A stretch of 64,000 nt of DNA from Bog-473 sp963766995 (GTDB lineage: Bacteria > Actinomycetota > Acidimicrobiia > Acidimicrobiales > RAAP-2), in the NCBI GenBank assembly GCA_963766995.1, contig CAVYCE010000001.1:434001-498000 (forward strand), in the 5' to 3' direction. A program made the translations under genes and the position numbers. A model generated the notes under the pieces. That model was given only the letters and a program-made list of their open reading frames with translations, had not been told where the DNA came from and made no database searches. Shown piece by piece: positions 1 to 8,242 of the stretch (positions are counted from its first letter, which is position 1; the number at the start of each line of letters is the position of its first letter).

Positions 1-299
1 TCGTGTGCGTTGACCTGGCACCCGGCCCATATGTGGGGCGCGAGTGCGTTGAGTTGCTCCGCTATGGCACGCCCATTGTGGTGCCCGAAGGCACAGCGGC
101 GGCCAGTCATGCACGGATGGGCGGATTGACGTATGACCATGAAGGGGAGCTGGTGCAAAAGGTGACCAGGTTCGAGGACGCATCGTTCCGACACAAGAAA
201 TCGCTGGCCGGCCGGCACTACGCCGACGCCACCTACGGCGACACCACGGTCTTCACGCAGCGCCTAAGCCAGGCTCTCGCCAGTACGGCAAATGGGTAG
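1..299 (+). CDS. glycosyltransferase, C-terminal end (partial at window edge)
   Basis: This is the last ~98 residues of a protein whose beginning lies before the window. The segment GPYVGRECVELLRYGTPIVVPEG followed by an AR-x-GGL stretch looks like the C-terminal nucleotide-sugar binding half of a GT-B (GT4-like) glycosyltransferase, where a conserved E precedes a choice of 'preferred' site. The frame is open to the left edge, so the GTG at base 3 is probably internal. The family call rests on a short piece, and the sugar donor and acceptor cannot be told. Confidence 0.5.
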   Translation, partial: VCVDLAPGPYVGRECVELLRYGTPIVVPEGTAAASHARMGGLTYDHEGELVQKVTRFEDASFRHKKSLAGRHYADATYGDTTVFTQRLSQALASTANG

Positions 300-314
300 A
301 GAAAGTTGAGGCTG

Positions 315-578
315 ATGTACGCAATCGTCACCAACGTCCGAGTTGAAAATCCTGAGGAAGCTCGACTCCTCTTACCCCACGCCAGAGAGGCCCTCGTATC
401 TCGTGCGCCAGGCATCGTAAGCGGCTATTGGCTTGAGCCAATTGATGGAATAGGCACTTCGGTGATTGTCTTTGAGACCAGGGAATTTGCCGAAGAGGCC
501 GCCAAATATCCAGTGCCGGAAATGCCTGGTGTCACCCAGATCGATATGCGAGTCCGTGAGGTGTTTGCCCACGTGTGA
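315..578 (+). CDS. small ABM-like (dimeric alpha-beta barrel) protein
   Basis: An 87-residue protein starting MYAIVTNVRVENPEEA. Its length and the pattern strand (YAIVTNVRVEN), helix (PEEARLLLPHAREALV), strand (GIVSGYWLEPIDGIGTSVIVFET), helix (EFAEEAAKY) resemble antibiotic-biosynthesis-monooxygenase-like ferredoxin folds. The ATG at 315 is preferred over an upstream in-frame TTG at 306 because the fold begins directly at it. It lies 15 bases after the glycosyltransferase end. The function is unknown; many such proteins are stress-related or bind small ligands. It converges on the TrmH gene. Confidence 0.55.
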   Translation: MYAIVTNVRVENPEEARLLLPHAREALVSRAPGIVSGYWLEPIDGIGTSVIVFETREFAEEAAKYPVPEMPGVTQIDMRVREVFAHV

Positions 579-706
579 TCGGTGTGAGGGACTGCCCCAA
601 TTCGCCGGCAAGGGCAGACCATCTTGAGCTTGCCAATCCCCCATTCAAGGCTCCCCGGTCAGGTCAATTCCATCTCACCCATTTGCCGTAGGCAGGCTCT
701 CGACCT

Positions 707-1477
707 TTAGAGACCCCGCCGGCGTAGCTCGAAGAACGCCACTGCGGCTGCCGCGGACACATTGAGCGACTCGACGCCGTCGGCCATCGGAATCCGAGCG
801 GTCCGAGTGAGCAAAGGCTCTACCTCTTCGGACACCCCAGCATGTTCTCCCCCCACCACCAGCGCCGTGCGTGGCTCGAGCTCGGCCTCCCATAAGTCGA
901 CCTGGCCATCCTGATCGAGGGCCAGGAGCTCGAAGCCGTGGGCCTTGAGCAGCTGGGCCGCCTCGAGTGCGGTCCGGATACGGAGCAAGGGGGCTCGAAA
1001 GGCCAATCCAGCCGATGCCTTGATAACCAGGGGGCCAAGATCGGCCACGCCTCGGGTGGGAACGATGATGCCGTCGAGACCTGCGGCTACGGCCGAGCGC
1101 ACAATCATGCCGACATTGGCTGGAGTGGTCACGCCATCGAGCAGGACACATTTCGCTGGGGCCGACTCCTCTCGCTGCTCCAGCCAGTCGGTGAGGGATC
1201 GCTTGTTGGGCGCTTCGACATCAGCAGCAATGCCTTGATGCTGCTTCCCGGTGCCGCTGATTCGAGTGACCTTGTCCCGATTGACTACCTGGACGGACAC
1301 CTGGCGGACTTCGGCTGCCCCTTCGATCTCTCGGCGCACCGAGCGAACGACGTCGGAGGCCACAAATACCTGGCTCACCGTCAGCGAGTGGTCCGCCAAC
1401 GCTTCCAACACAGCGATACGGCCGAACACCGTGATGTAGCGCTCCCTGGGTGAGCGTTCGTCGCTGTTTTGCAGCAC
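707..1477 (-). CDS. TrmH/SpoU-family RNA 2'-O-methyltransferase
   Basis: A 256-residue SPOUT methyltransferase. The C-terminal domain carries the three SpoU motifs: LDGVTTPANVGMIVRSA (motif 1, near residue 114), VVGGEHAGVSEE (motif 2, near 208) and IPMADGVESLNVSAAAAVAFFE (motif 3, near 230), which form the knotted SAM site. The N-terminal ~80 residues form the L30e-like substrate-binding domain. The family methylates the 2'-O of ribose in rRNA (RlmB/TsnR type) or tRNA; 23S rRNA is the likeliest target but is not proven here. The start is GTG. The gene diverges from the next hydrolase with a 65-base gap. Confidence 0.88.
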   Translation of the reverse strand: MLQNSDERSPRERYITVFGRIAVLEALADHSLTVSQVFVASDVVRSVRREIEGAAEVRQVSVQVVNRDKVTRISGTGKQHQGIAADVEAPNKRSLTDWLEQREESAPAKCVLLDGVTTPANVGMIVRSAVAAGLDGIIVPTRGVADLGPLVIKASAGLAFRAPLLRIRTALEAAQLLKAHGFELLALDQDGQVDLWEAELEPRTALVVGGEHAGVSEEVEPLLTRTARIPMADGVESLNVSAAAAVAFFELRRRGL

Positions 1478-1542
1478 GACCCAGCGTATCTACCGATCGT
1501 TACTGCGGATAGTTCCTCTGATCGGCGTCATGCTTCGGATCA

Positions 1543-2460
1543 TTGAGGCCGGAACAGTCCTACGATGACCCGACCGTGACCGACCAGACTCCTTTGCTCA
1601 GCTACGTGCCGTCGTCAGACGGGCTGCAGCTGGCCATTCACGATCTGGGTGGGCCGGCCGATCCATTGGCACCGGTGCTGCTCTTTTCCCACGCCACCGG
1701 ATTTCACGGGCGGGCGTGGGAACCCATGGCGGAGTACCTCCTGCCGACATATCGGTGCCTGGCTATTGACCACCGGGGCCACGGGCTGACAGAGACACCC
1801 GAGGGAACGAGCCTTGACTGGTCCCTCATGGGCGATGACGTGGTGTCGGTCATCGACAGCAAACTCATTGGTCCCGGTCGGACAATGCACGGGATCGGCC
1901 ATTCCATGGGCGGCGCCGCCTTGGCCTTGGCAGCCCTGCAGCGGCCGAGCGCATTTCAGTCGTTGTGGCTGTACGAACCGGTCATCGTTCCACCCGGAGC
2001 GCTCCCGCCCGAATCATCACCCAACTTCATGGCTGAAAGCGCCGCGCGTCGGAGGGCCGCATTTCCGTCGTTTGAGGCCGCTCTGGCTAATTTCGCATCG
2101 AAGCCCCCACTGAACGAACTGCATCCGCGTGCGCTGCACGCCTACGTCCAGGGTGGATTCGCCACGGAGCCTGACGGTTCAGTTCGGATTCTGTGCCGGC
2201 CGGAGTCGGAAGCCACCGTCTATCGAGGCGCTGCGGCGAGCAACGCCTTTGACGCCATCATCCAACTCGAGCTGCCAGTTGCCATCGCAGTCGGAAAGCC
2301 TGGGACGTTTGGACCGGGCACCTTCGCTCCACGCGTTCTGTCTGAGCTGCGCCACGGCACAAAAGTCGAGCGACCGGATGTCGGGCATTTCGGACCACTC
2401 GAAGACCCGGAAGGGATGGCTGGCGACGTGGCGCGTTGGGCGGAGCGCTCAACCCTGTAA
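1543..2460 (+). CDS. alpha/beta-hydrolase
   Basis: A 305-residue alpha/beta-hydrolase fold protein. The oxyanion strand region reads VLLFSHATGFHG, the nucleophile elbow is GHSMGG (near residue 120), and the catalytic histidine is probably in DVGHFGPLEDPE near the C-terminus. The open frame starts with TTG at 1543, but an in-frame GTG at 1576 (VTDQTPLLSY) is an equally good start. No membrane segment or signal peptide is evident. The substrate is unknown: esterase, epoxide hydrolase and haloperoxidase-like enzymes all share these motifs. Confidence 0.8.
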   Translation: MRPEQSYDDPTVTDQTPLLSYVPSSDGLQLAIHDLGGPADPLAPVLLFSHATGFHGRAWEPMAEYLLPTYRCLAIDHRGHGLTETPEGTSLDWSLMGDDVVSVIDSKLIGPGRTMHGIGHSMGGAALALAALQRPSAFQSLWLYEPVIVPPGALPPESSPNFMAESAARRRAAFPSFEAALANFASKPPLNELHPRALHAYVQGGFATEPDGSVRILCRPESEATVYRGAAASNAFDAIIQLELPVAIAVGKPGTFGPGTFAPRVLSELRHGTKVERPDVGHFGPLEDPEGMAGDVARWAERSTL

Positions 2461-2472
2461 CGGCCAAGAGAC

Positions 2473-4521
2473 CTAATCGATCGTCAGGTTGCGTGGAGGC
2501 CACGCCAGTGACAGATCCTCCCGGGTCAGCGTCAGGTTGGGGTTGTAGGTCGGGTCGGTCCGCAATGCGTCTCCCCAACGCTGCTTCATAAAGCGGGTCT
2601 CTCGTTGAAAGCGCAGGGCGCGCTCACCTTCGGTGTCCAGGCCCCGCGACACCGACTCGTGGTGGGTCAATTCGGCAAAGGGTGTCCACACCACTTGCCA
2701 TCCTGCCGCTCGCAGTTGCAGGCACAGGTCGATGTCATTGAAGGCGATGGGAAGGTTGACTGCGTCAAGCCCACCCACCTGGTCCCAGGCCTCCCGCCGA
2801 ATGGCCATGCACGCTCCGGTGATGGCCGCCATCTGGCGCGGCAACTGCGTGCGGCCATGGTGGGACACCGAGTCACGCTCGCTCAAGCGAAGGGCATGGC
2901 CTGCTACTCCCCCAATGCCCAACACCACCCCCGCGTGCTGGACCAGGCCCGAGTCGTAATACAGCTTGGCGCCCACCGCCCCCACTGAGGGGCGACACAG
3001 CTGGCCCACCATTTCCTCCAACCAGTCGGGGCTGATGATCTCGGTGTCATCGTTGAGCAAGCAGATGACGTCGCCGACTGAATGGGCCACTGCGTTGTTG
3101 TTAATGGCAGAGAAATTGAAAGGCCCTTCGTCACGCACGACGGTGATGGTGGACTCGTTGAGACGGAGGAACTCGAGCGCCTCGCGCCCGGTGCTGCCGT
3201 TGTCCAACACCACGATCTCGTAGTTGGGGTACGTGGTGTCACGCCGGATGCTTTCGATGCAGCTCGCTAGGTACTTCCCGTCACGGGTTGGGATCACGAT
3301 GCTGACCAAGGGCGCCGGATCCGGCACGGACCAATTCACCCGGTTCCATCCCCAGGCCTCGAGGGGCACCACTTCGCCATCGGCTCCGCTTCGGGCCAAA
3401 TGGTCAGCTACCGCTCGTGTGCCTGCATCGGCCGCGTATGACTTGGCCGTCAGCGCGCTGGCCGTGGAGCCCGAGTGGATCCTCCAGTGGTAAAGGATGC
3501 GGGCAATGTGGGAAACCTGGTTGGCGGCCAGCTTCTCGGTCACCCGCAGCGCGAGGTCCCAATCCTGGCTGCCCTCATACCCCTCCCGATAGCCGCCCAC
3601 GTCGAGCACGAGATCTCGGCGAAGCACAGTCAGGTGGCACAGATAGTTCTGTCCCAACAAGAGAAGGGGGTCGAAGTCTGGCTTGAAGAAGGGATCGGCC
3701 CGGTCTCCAGATTCGGTGATCTTGTCCTCATCGCTGTAGAGGGCGCCCAGACCTGGCGTGCGAGCAATCTCCATGGCGAAATGGGCCAACGCCGACTCGG
3801 CCAGTACGTCGTCATGATCGAGACAGGCGATCCAGGAACCCGAGGCCAAGGCCAGAGCCGAATTCGATGCGGCGGAGATATGGCCGTTCGTATCGCGCCG
3901 GGTGAATTTGATGCGGGGGTCTTCCTGCGCCAAAGCCTCCAGCCGCTGAACCAGCCCTGAGTCAGTCGAGCAATCATCGGCGATACAGAGTTCCCAGTGG
4001 GGGTAGATCTGCCCCCGGACCGAATCGATGGCGGCAGTCAGGTACGCCTCGGGTGTGTTGTAGACAGGTAACAGCACGCTGATCAGCGGAGGGTCACTCA
4101 GCTGCGCCACCAACTTGGCCAAGGCCACGCGGTCGCCGTCGGTGAGCGTGTCATACGTCTCGACCCACAGGGCGTAAGGAAGCTCGGGCTCACTTCGCCA
4201 GACTTCTACCTCATCGTTTTCGGCGTCGGCCACCAACTTCGCCGTGCGGTTACGGAAGTAGAAAGCCCGCAGACGCCGTGAATATCGGTACAGGCGCGTG
4301 CGGTAAATGGTGTTGATGCGTTCCGTGGCCTCGGCCAGCTCTATACGAGCCAGTTCCAGACGTTCGGCCAGCAACGCCTGTCGCTCCTCGTAGGCACTCA
4401 TGTCACGTGCCGCAGCGTTTCCTTGCCGCTTTCGCTCGAGCTCTGCTGCAGCCAGCAACTCCTGCTCTTCGGACACCATCTCAGACAGCTGGTCCTCGGG
4501 TTCCGATTGGGGGTTGATCAC
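2473..4521 (-). CDS. tandem GT2 glycosyltransferase with N-terminal coiled coil
   Basis: A 682-residue protein with two GT-A (family 2) domains. Residues 1-100 are helical and charged. The first GT2 domain starts near ISVLLPVYNT (147) with the metal-binding DHDD at about 235. The second starts at VSIVIPTRDGKY (about 410) with LNDDTE and the acceptor-side GGLD...DIDLC region. Such double-GT2 proteins build cell-surface polysaccharides, often rhamnan- or O-antigen-like. The start is a GTG overlapping the stop of the upstream small gene (GTGA), so the two are translationally coupled. The residues before the first GT domain resemble that upstream protein. Confidence 0.85.
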   Translation of the reverse strand: MINPQSEPEDQLSEMVSEEQELLAAAELERKRQGNAAARDMSAYEERQALLAERLELARIELAEATERINTIYRTRLYRYSRRLRAFYFRNRTAKLVADAENDEVEVWRSEPELPYALWVETYDTLTDGDRVALAKLVAQLSDPPLISVLLPVYNTPEAYLTAAIDSVRGQIYPHWELCIADDCSTDSGLVQRLEALAQEDPRIKFTRRDTNGHISAASNSALALASGSWIACLDHDDVLAESALAHFAMEIARTPGLGALYSDEDKITESGDRADPFFKPDFDPLLLLGQNYLCHLTVLRRDLVLDVGGYREGYEGSQDWDLALRVTEKLAANQVSHIARILYHWRIHSGSTASALTAKSYAADAGTRAVADHLARSGADGEVVPLEAWGWNRVNWSVPDPAPLVSIVIPTRDGKYLASCIESIRRDTTYPNYEIVVLDNGSTGREALEFLRLNESTITVVRDEGPFNFSAINNNAVAHSVGDVICLLNDDTEIISPDWLEEMVGQLCRPSVGAVGAKLYYDSGLVQHAGVVLGIGGVAGHALRLSERDSVSHHGRTQLPRQMAAITGACMAIRREAWDQVGGLDAVNLPIAFNDIDLCLQLRAAGWQVVWTPFAELTHHESVSRGLDTEGERALRFQRETRFMKQRWGDALRTDPTYNPNLTLTREDLSLAWPPRNLTID

Positions 4522-4847
4522 GAGCCACCAGACAAAAGCTCGTCGCCCTTGCCGGCCGATCGCCGGAAGTACAGCGATCGAACCTTGGTCGTGACGCGAT
4601 GGAACTTGGTGTCGCGGATGGCCTCCATGTGCGCGAAAGCCTCCACTAGTTCCAGTCGGGTCTCATGCAATTCCTTGGCCAGCGCGAACTGATCCTCTTC
4701 GGCTTCCAGGAAGGCATCCATATTCCCCACGGCCTCGGCCAGTTGCCGCTTCTCAGCCTGGACGCGCTGCTGGTGGACCAGCTCGAGCTGCGCCCGGTGG
4801 GGTGAGGCGAATTCGGGGTCGTCAGGTGACAAGCGAGTGATCACCAT
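4518..4847 (-). CDS. small coiled-coil protein resembling the N-terminus of the following glycosyltransferase
   Basis: About 109 residues from the ATG at 4847; a TTG two codons upstream is also possible. The protein is helical, rich in E, Q, A and L, and has no catalytic motif. Its C-terminal part (RLELVEAFAHMEAIRDTKFH then LYFRRSAGK) matches the pattern in residues 54-95 of the next protein (RLELARIELAEATERINTIY then FYFRNRTAK): RLEL, an alanine-rich helix, I-x2-T, basic residues, YFR. The 4-base overlap with the glycosyltransferase gene suggests they act together, perhaps as a membrane-adjacent scaffold. No known family is recognised. Confidence 0.6.
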   Translation of the reverse strand: MVITRLSPDDPEFASPHRAQLELVHQQRVQAEKRQLAEAVGNMDAFLEAEEDQFALAKELHETRLELVEAFAHMEAIRDTKFHRVTTKVRSLYFRRSAGKGDELLSGGS

Positions 4848-4963
4848 CCACAAACTTCTCTGCGCTGAGCTGGACTTTTTCCGAAGCCACCGCGGTCAAC
4901 ACCCATCGGTTCGGCCACGTCCGGACAATACCATCGGGTCCTTTCGGCCCAGGTCGCGCTGCC

Positions 4964-5893
4964 TCAGGCGTCACCCTGGAGCGACATCACCAGTCCGTCC
5001 AGAATGTCGGACTCCGAGACCAGGCATTCGTCCATCCCCAACCGCTCCATGACCTGGCGCAGAATGAGTGCGCCACCGACGATGACATCCTGGCGGCCGT
5101 CGACCATTCCGGCGCGAGTGCCGCGGCTCTGCGCCGACTCGGCGGCGAGGTCCTCGCACCACTTCTCCACGGCCGCCAACGTCAGCGTGGCGTGGTGCAC
5201 CTTGGCGCGGTCATATTCGATCAGCCCTAGCTCCAGTGCCGTCAGAGTCGATACAGTCCCGGCCAAGCCGATAAGCCGGCTTCCTGGCGGCAGGGTCGCC
5301 AGCTCGGGTACGACTCCGTACGCGGCATGGAGAGCGGTCGCCACCACTGCATTGACGTCGGCGATCTCGGATGCCTGCGGCGGGTCATGGAGAAGGCTTC
5401 GCTCGGAAAGACGCACGCAGCCCAGGTCCATAGAGACTGCATGAATGACGCCGTTCCGGGCCACGATCAACTCAGTGGAGCCGCCGCCAATGTCCACAAC
5501 CACGTCATCTCCGATACCAGGAGGCAGTCCCCGTGTGGCCCCGGCATGGGAAAGACGGCCTTCGTCGAATCCCGACAGGAGTTCCGCTTCAATCCCTACC
5601 GCAGCCGTGGCGGCCTGCAGGAACGCCTCGCCATTGGAGGCATCGCGCACGGCCGAGGTGGCTACCAGCCTCGCCTGCTCCACGTTGGCTTCATCCATCA
5701 GGCCGCGGAAGGTGCGCAAGACCTCCAGTGTCCGCTCTATGGCCTCAGGCCTCAACGCGTGGGTGGCGTCGACGCCCTGTCCTAGGCGGGTGATGCGCAT
5801 TTCGCGCACCAGCGCATTCCCCTCGCTGTCCACGATGAGCAGTCGAGTGGAATTGGTGCCGCAGTCGAGGGCGGCCACCGGCGGGACGGGCAT
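4964..5893 (-). CDS. ppx: Ppx/GppA exopolyphosphatase family protein
   Basis: A 309-residue ASKHA-fold phosphatase. The P-loop-like motif is DCGTNSTRLLIVD (residues 10-22), the second phosphate motif is VVDIGGGSTELIV (around 148) and a LIGLAGTVSTL adenosine-type motif follows. The family cleaves terminal phosphate from polyphosphate or pppGpp. The length matches short actinobacterial Ppx2-type proteins, which lack the C-terminal HD domain. It is the last gene of the eno-ftsB-DUF501-ppx series, 34 bases after DUF501, an arrangement known from mycobacteria. Whether it prefers polyphosphate or pppGpp cannot be read from the sequence. Confidence 0.9.
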   Translation of the reverse strand: MPVPPVAALDCGTNSTRLLIVDSEGNALVREMRITRLGQGVDATHALRPEAIERTLEVLRTFRGLMDEANVEQARLVATSAVRDASNGEAFLQAATAAVGIEAELLSGFDEGRLSHAGATRGLPPGIGDDVVVDIGGGSTELIVARNGVIHAVSMDLGCVRLSERSLLHDPPQASEIADVNAVVATALHAAYGVVPELATLPPGSRLIGLAGTVSTLTALELGLIEYDRAKVHHATLTLAAVEKWCEDLAAESAQSRGTRAGMVDGRQDVIVGGALILRQVMERLGMDECLVSESDILDGLVMSLQGDA

Positions 5894-5927
5894 GCCAACG
5901 GATTAGCACACCGGCCCGAGGAGGTTG

Positions 5928-6410
5928 CTACGGGTCGATTCGTTGCAGGAGCAGGCGATCGGCCGTCCACTGCCCCACCGGATCGTCCCCTCCGGCCAAC
6001 CACCAGGCCACATGCGCATGCAGGCACTTGACACCGGTGCGCGTTCCCCCGACGCCGCCGCTCGGCCGCGGTCCCGTCCAGTCGGCCGGCACGAGGGCAT
6101 CGCGTTCGGCGGCGTAACGGCTGTGTGCGTCCGCGATCTGTTCGAACGGCACCGACGCATCAGCTTCTCGCACGCCGCCGTCTGCCTCCAGCCGGCTGAC
6201 CAGCGCCCGTATGTCGGGGTCAATCAGCCAGTAACGGGTGGGCATCGGCGTACCGTCGAGGAGGAGCGGTTGGTTGGCGATCACCATGGGCTGGCTGTCC
6301 GCTCGACGTACCACCACTTCGAAGCTGCCCCCGGGCGTCCGACCGAGGAGTGCCGTGACGGCCTCCATGTCAGCAGGCGAGATCAATGCCAGAACTGAAG
6401 CGCGCGCCAC
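5928..6410 (-). CDS. DUF501 family protein
   Basis: A 160-residue protein with the DUF501 signatures: PTRYWLIDPDIRALVSRLEADGGV in the middle and GGVGGTRTGVKCLHAH followed by WLAGGDDPVG near the C-terminus. The conserved Cys/His in KCLHAH could bind metal, but the family's biochemical role is not established. The GTG start at 6410 lies 28 bases inside the end of ftsB, so the genes are tightly packed. Its place between ftsB and ppx is the standard actinobacterial order. Confidence 0.9.
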   Translation of the reverse strand: MARASVLALISPADMEAVTALLGRTPGGSFEVVVRRADSQPMVIANQPLLLDGTPMPTRYWLIDPDIRALVSRLEADGGVREADASVPFEQIADAHSRYAAERDALVPADWTGPRPSGGVGGTRTGVKCLHAHVAWWLAGGDDPVGQWTADRLLLQRIDP

Positions 6411-6877
6411 ATTCGTTCGAAGGTGCCCTGAGCATGGTTGGCGTGATGCGTGGTCGACGGGTGGGTCGCGGTCGCGGTCGGTGCCAGTTCCGAAGCGGCC
6501 GAGGGCGCCACGGGTCCTTGTAACCCTGGGTCACCGGCATACGGTGAATCGGCTGCAGGGGCGCCGGCTCGTGGGAGCACTTCGTAGGCCTGTTGACCTG
6601 GGCTCACCAACTGGTACTGCTCTCGGGCGATTCGACTAATTTCGGCGCTGCTGCTCAGGCTCTTCTTCTCCTTCGACAGCGCCGTATCTTGCTCCTTCAG
6701 TTGTTGGAGCTGGGAGTGGGCGCCGGCGAGACTGGCGCGCTGGTTGTACAACGCTCCCGCCGGGAACCACGCCAGCAAAATGCCAGTTGACAGCACGACG
6801 GCGCCGATCAACAGGAATCTGGTCCTCCGGACCTGGCGCGAGCGCGTGCGAGCCGCCCGGGTCTCAGTGCCCGCCAT
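6383..6877 (-). CDS. ftsB: FtsB/DivIC-like septum formation initiator
   Basis: About 164 residues from the ATG at 6877. The layout is a short basic cytoplasmic tail (RSRQVRRTR), one membrane helix (FLLIGAVVLSTGILLAWFPA), a coiled coil (LAGAHSQLQQLKEQDTALSKEKKSL), the R-IAREQY-LV-PGQQAY motif typical of DivIC/FtsB, then a long Ala/Pro/Thr-rich tail. These bitopic proteins bridge FtsL and FtsQ in the divisome. The start overlaps the enolase end by 14 bases. An in-frame upstream ATG at 6943 would lie deep inside eno and is rejected. Confidence 0.88.
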   Translation of the reverse strand: MAGTETRAARTRSRQVRRTRFLLIGAVVLSTGILLAWFPAGALYNQRASLAGAHSQLQQLKEQDTALSKEKKSLSSSAEISRIAREQYQLVSPGQQAYEVLPRAGAPAADSPYAGDPGLQGPVAPSAASELAPTATATHPSTTHHANHAQGTFERMWRALQFWH

Positions 6878-8159
6878 TACCGCCCATACCCGACAGCGCG
6901 CTGCGCCCGGGATAGCGGGCTGACTGTCCCAGATCCTCTTCAATGCGCAGCAGTTGGTTGTACTTGGCCACCCGGTCCGAACGGGCGGGAGCGCCCGCCT
7001 TTATTTGTCCGGCATTCACGGCCACAGCCAGGTCCGCAATGGTCGAGTCCTCGGTCTCACCGGAACGGTGAGAGATCACGGCGCTGTAGGAGGAGCGATT
7101 GGCCAGGGCGATGGTCTCCATGGTCTCGGTCAACGTCCCGATCTGGTTGAGCTTGACCAGAATGGAGTTGGCCACACCCTCTCGGATGCCGCGCTCAAGC
7201 AGCGTGACGTTGGTGACGAAGACGTCGTCCCCGACGAGCTGCACCCGGCTACCCAGTGCCTTGGTCAGGGCGGCCCAACCGTCCCAGTCCTCCTCGGCCA
7301 TTCCATCCTCAATAGACACAATGGGGTAACGGCCGACCAGATCGACCCAGTAGTCGACCATCTCACTCGAGCTCAGGGTGCGTCCTTCGCCACTGACGAC
7401 ATAGACACCTTCGTTCCACAATTCACTGGTGGCCGGATCCATGGCCAGGGCGATGTCGTCGCCCGGGATGCGGCCTGTGCGCTCAATGGCCTCCATCAAG
7501 AGCTTGACTGCGTCCTCGTTGGTTGGCAGATCGGGGGCGAACCCGCCTTCGTCCCCAACCAGCGTCGACAGACCACGCGAGGCCAGAGTGCTCTTGAGCG
7601 ACTGATAGGTCTCGACGGCCCAGCGCAATCCTTCGTTGTACGACGCCGCGCCCACTGGCATGATCATGAATTCCTGGAAGTCGATGGAGTTGCTGGCGTG
7701 CACGCCACCGTTCAGCACGTTGAACATCGGCACCGGCAGCACGTGCGCGTTGGTACCGCCCACCGACCGGTACAGCGGCAGACCCAACTCGTCGGCCACG
7801 GCCTTGGCGTTGGCCAGCGATACCGCCAGCATGGCGTTGGCCCCCAAGCGTCCCTTGTCCGGCGTCCCGTCGAGATCGATCATGGTGAAGTCGACACTGC
7901 GCTGGTCCAGTGCGTCTAGACCCTCGAGGGCGTCGGCGATGTCGACGTTGACGTGTGCAACCGCCTGGCTGACGCCCTTGCCGCCGTAGCGATCGCCCCC
8001 ATCGCGAAGCTCAACGGCTTCGTGAATGCCAGTTGACGCACCGGAGGGCGAGATGGCGCGGCCACGCGCACCCGAATTGAGGATGACCTCGGCTTCAACT
8101 GTCGGATTACCACGGGAGTCAAGGACTTCCCGGGCCATCACGTGTTCAATGGCGCTCAC
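6864..8159 (-). CDS. eno: enolase (phosphopyruvate hydratase)
   Basis: About 431 residues from the GTG at 8159, chosen because GAGGGAG lies just upstream and the protein then begins SAIEHVMAREVLDSRGNPTVE. Hallmarks are GASTGIHEAVELRDGG, NVLNGGVHASN, SIEDGMAEEDWDGW, VGDDVFVTN, the enolase signature ILVKLNQIGTLTET, and SHRSGETEDSTIADLAV. It interconverts 2-phosphoglycerate and phosphoenolpyruvate with Mg2+. The gene follows mazG after 83 bases and is overlapped at its end by ftsB. Confidence 0.97.
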   Translation of the reverse strand: MSAIEHVMAREVLDSRGNPTVEAEVILNSGARGRAISPSGASTGIHEAVELRDGGDRYGGKGVSQAVAHVNVDIADALEGLDALDQRSVDFTMIDLDGTPDKGRLGANAMLAVSLANAKAVADELGLPLYRSVGGTNAHVLPVPMFNVLNGGVHASNSIDFQEFMIMPVGAASYNEGLRWAVETYQSLKSTLASRGLSTLVGDEGGFAPDLPTNEDAVKLLMEAIERTGRIPGDDIALAMDPATSELWNEGVYVVSGEGRTLSSSEMVDYWVDLVGRYPIVSIEDGMAEEDWDGWAALTKALGSRVQLVGDDVFVTNVTLLERGIREGVANSILVKLNQIGTLTETMETIALANRSSYSAVISHRSGETEDSTIADLAVAVNAGQIKAGAPARSDRVAKYNQLLRIEEDLGQSARYPGRSALSGMGGNGGH

Positions 8160-8242
8160 AACTCTGCTCCCTCGGTGTCGTCCCTGGTGGGACACCGGCT
8201 CTCCAGACTAGTGGGTGCCTTTGCGGCGATTAGGGACGCCCG

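Noticed and set aside
6954..7919. Long plus-strand open frame opposite enolase
   Set aside because: It is the mirror frame of a strongly conserved gene in GC-rich DNA; its translation is His/Arg/Gly-rich and without any domain.
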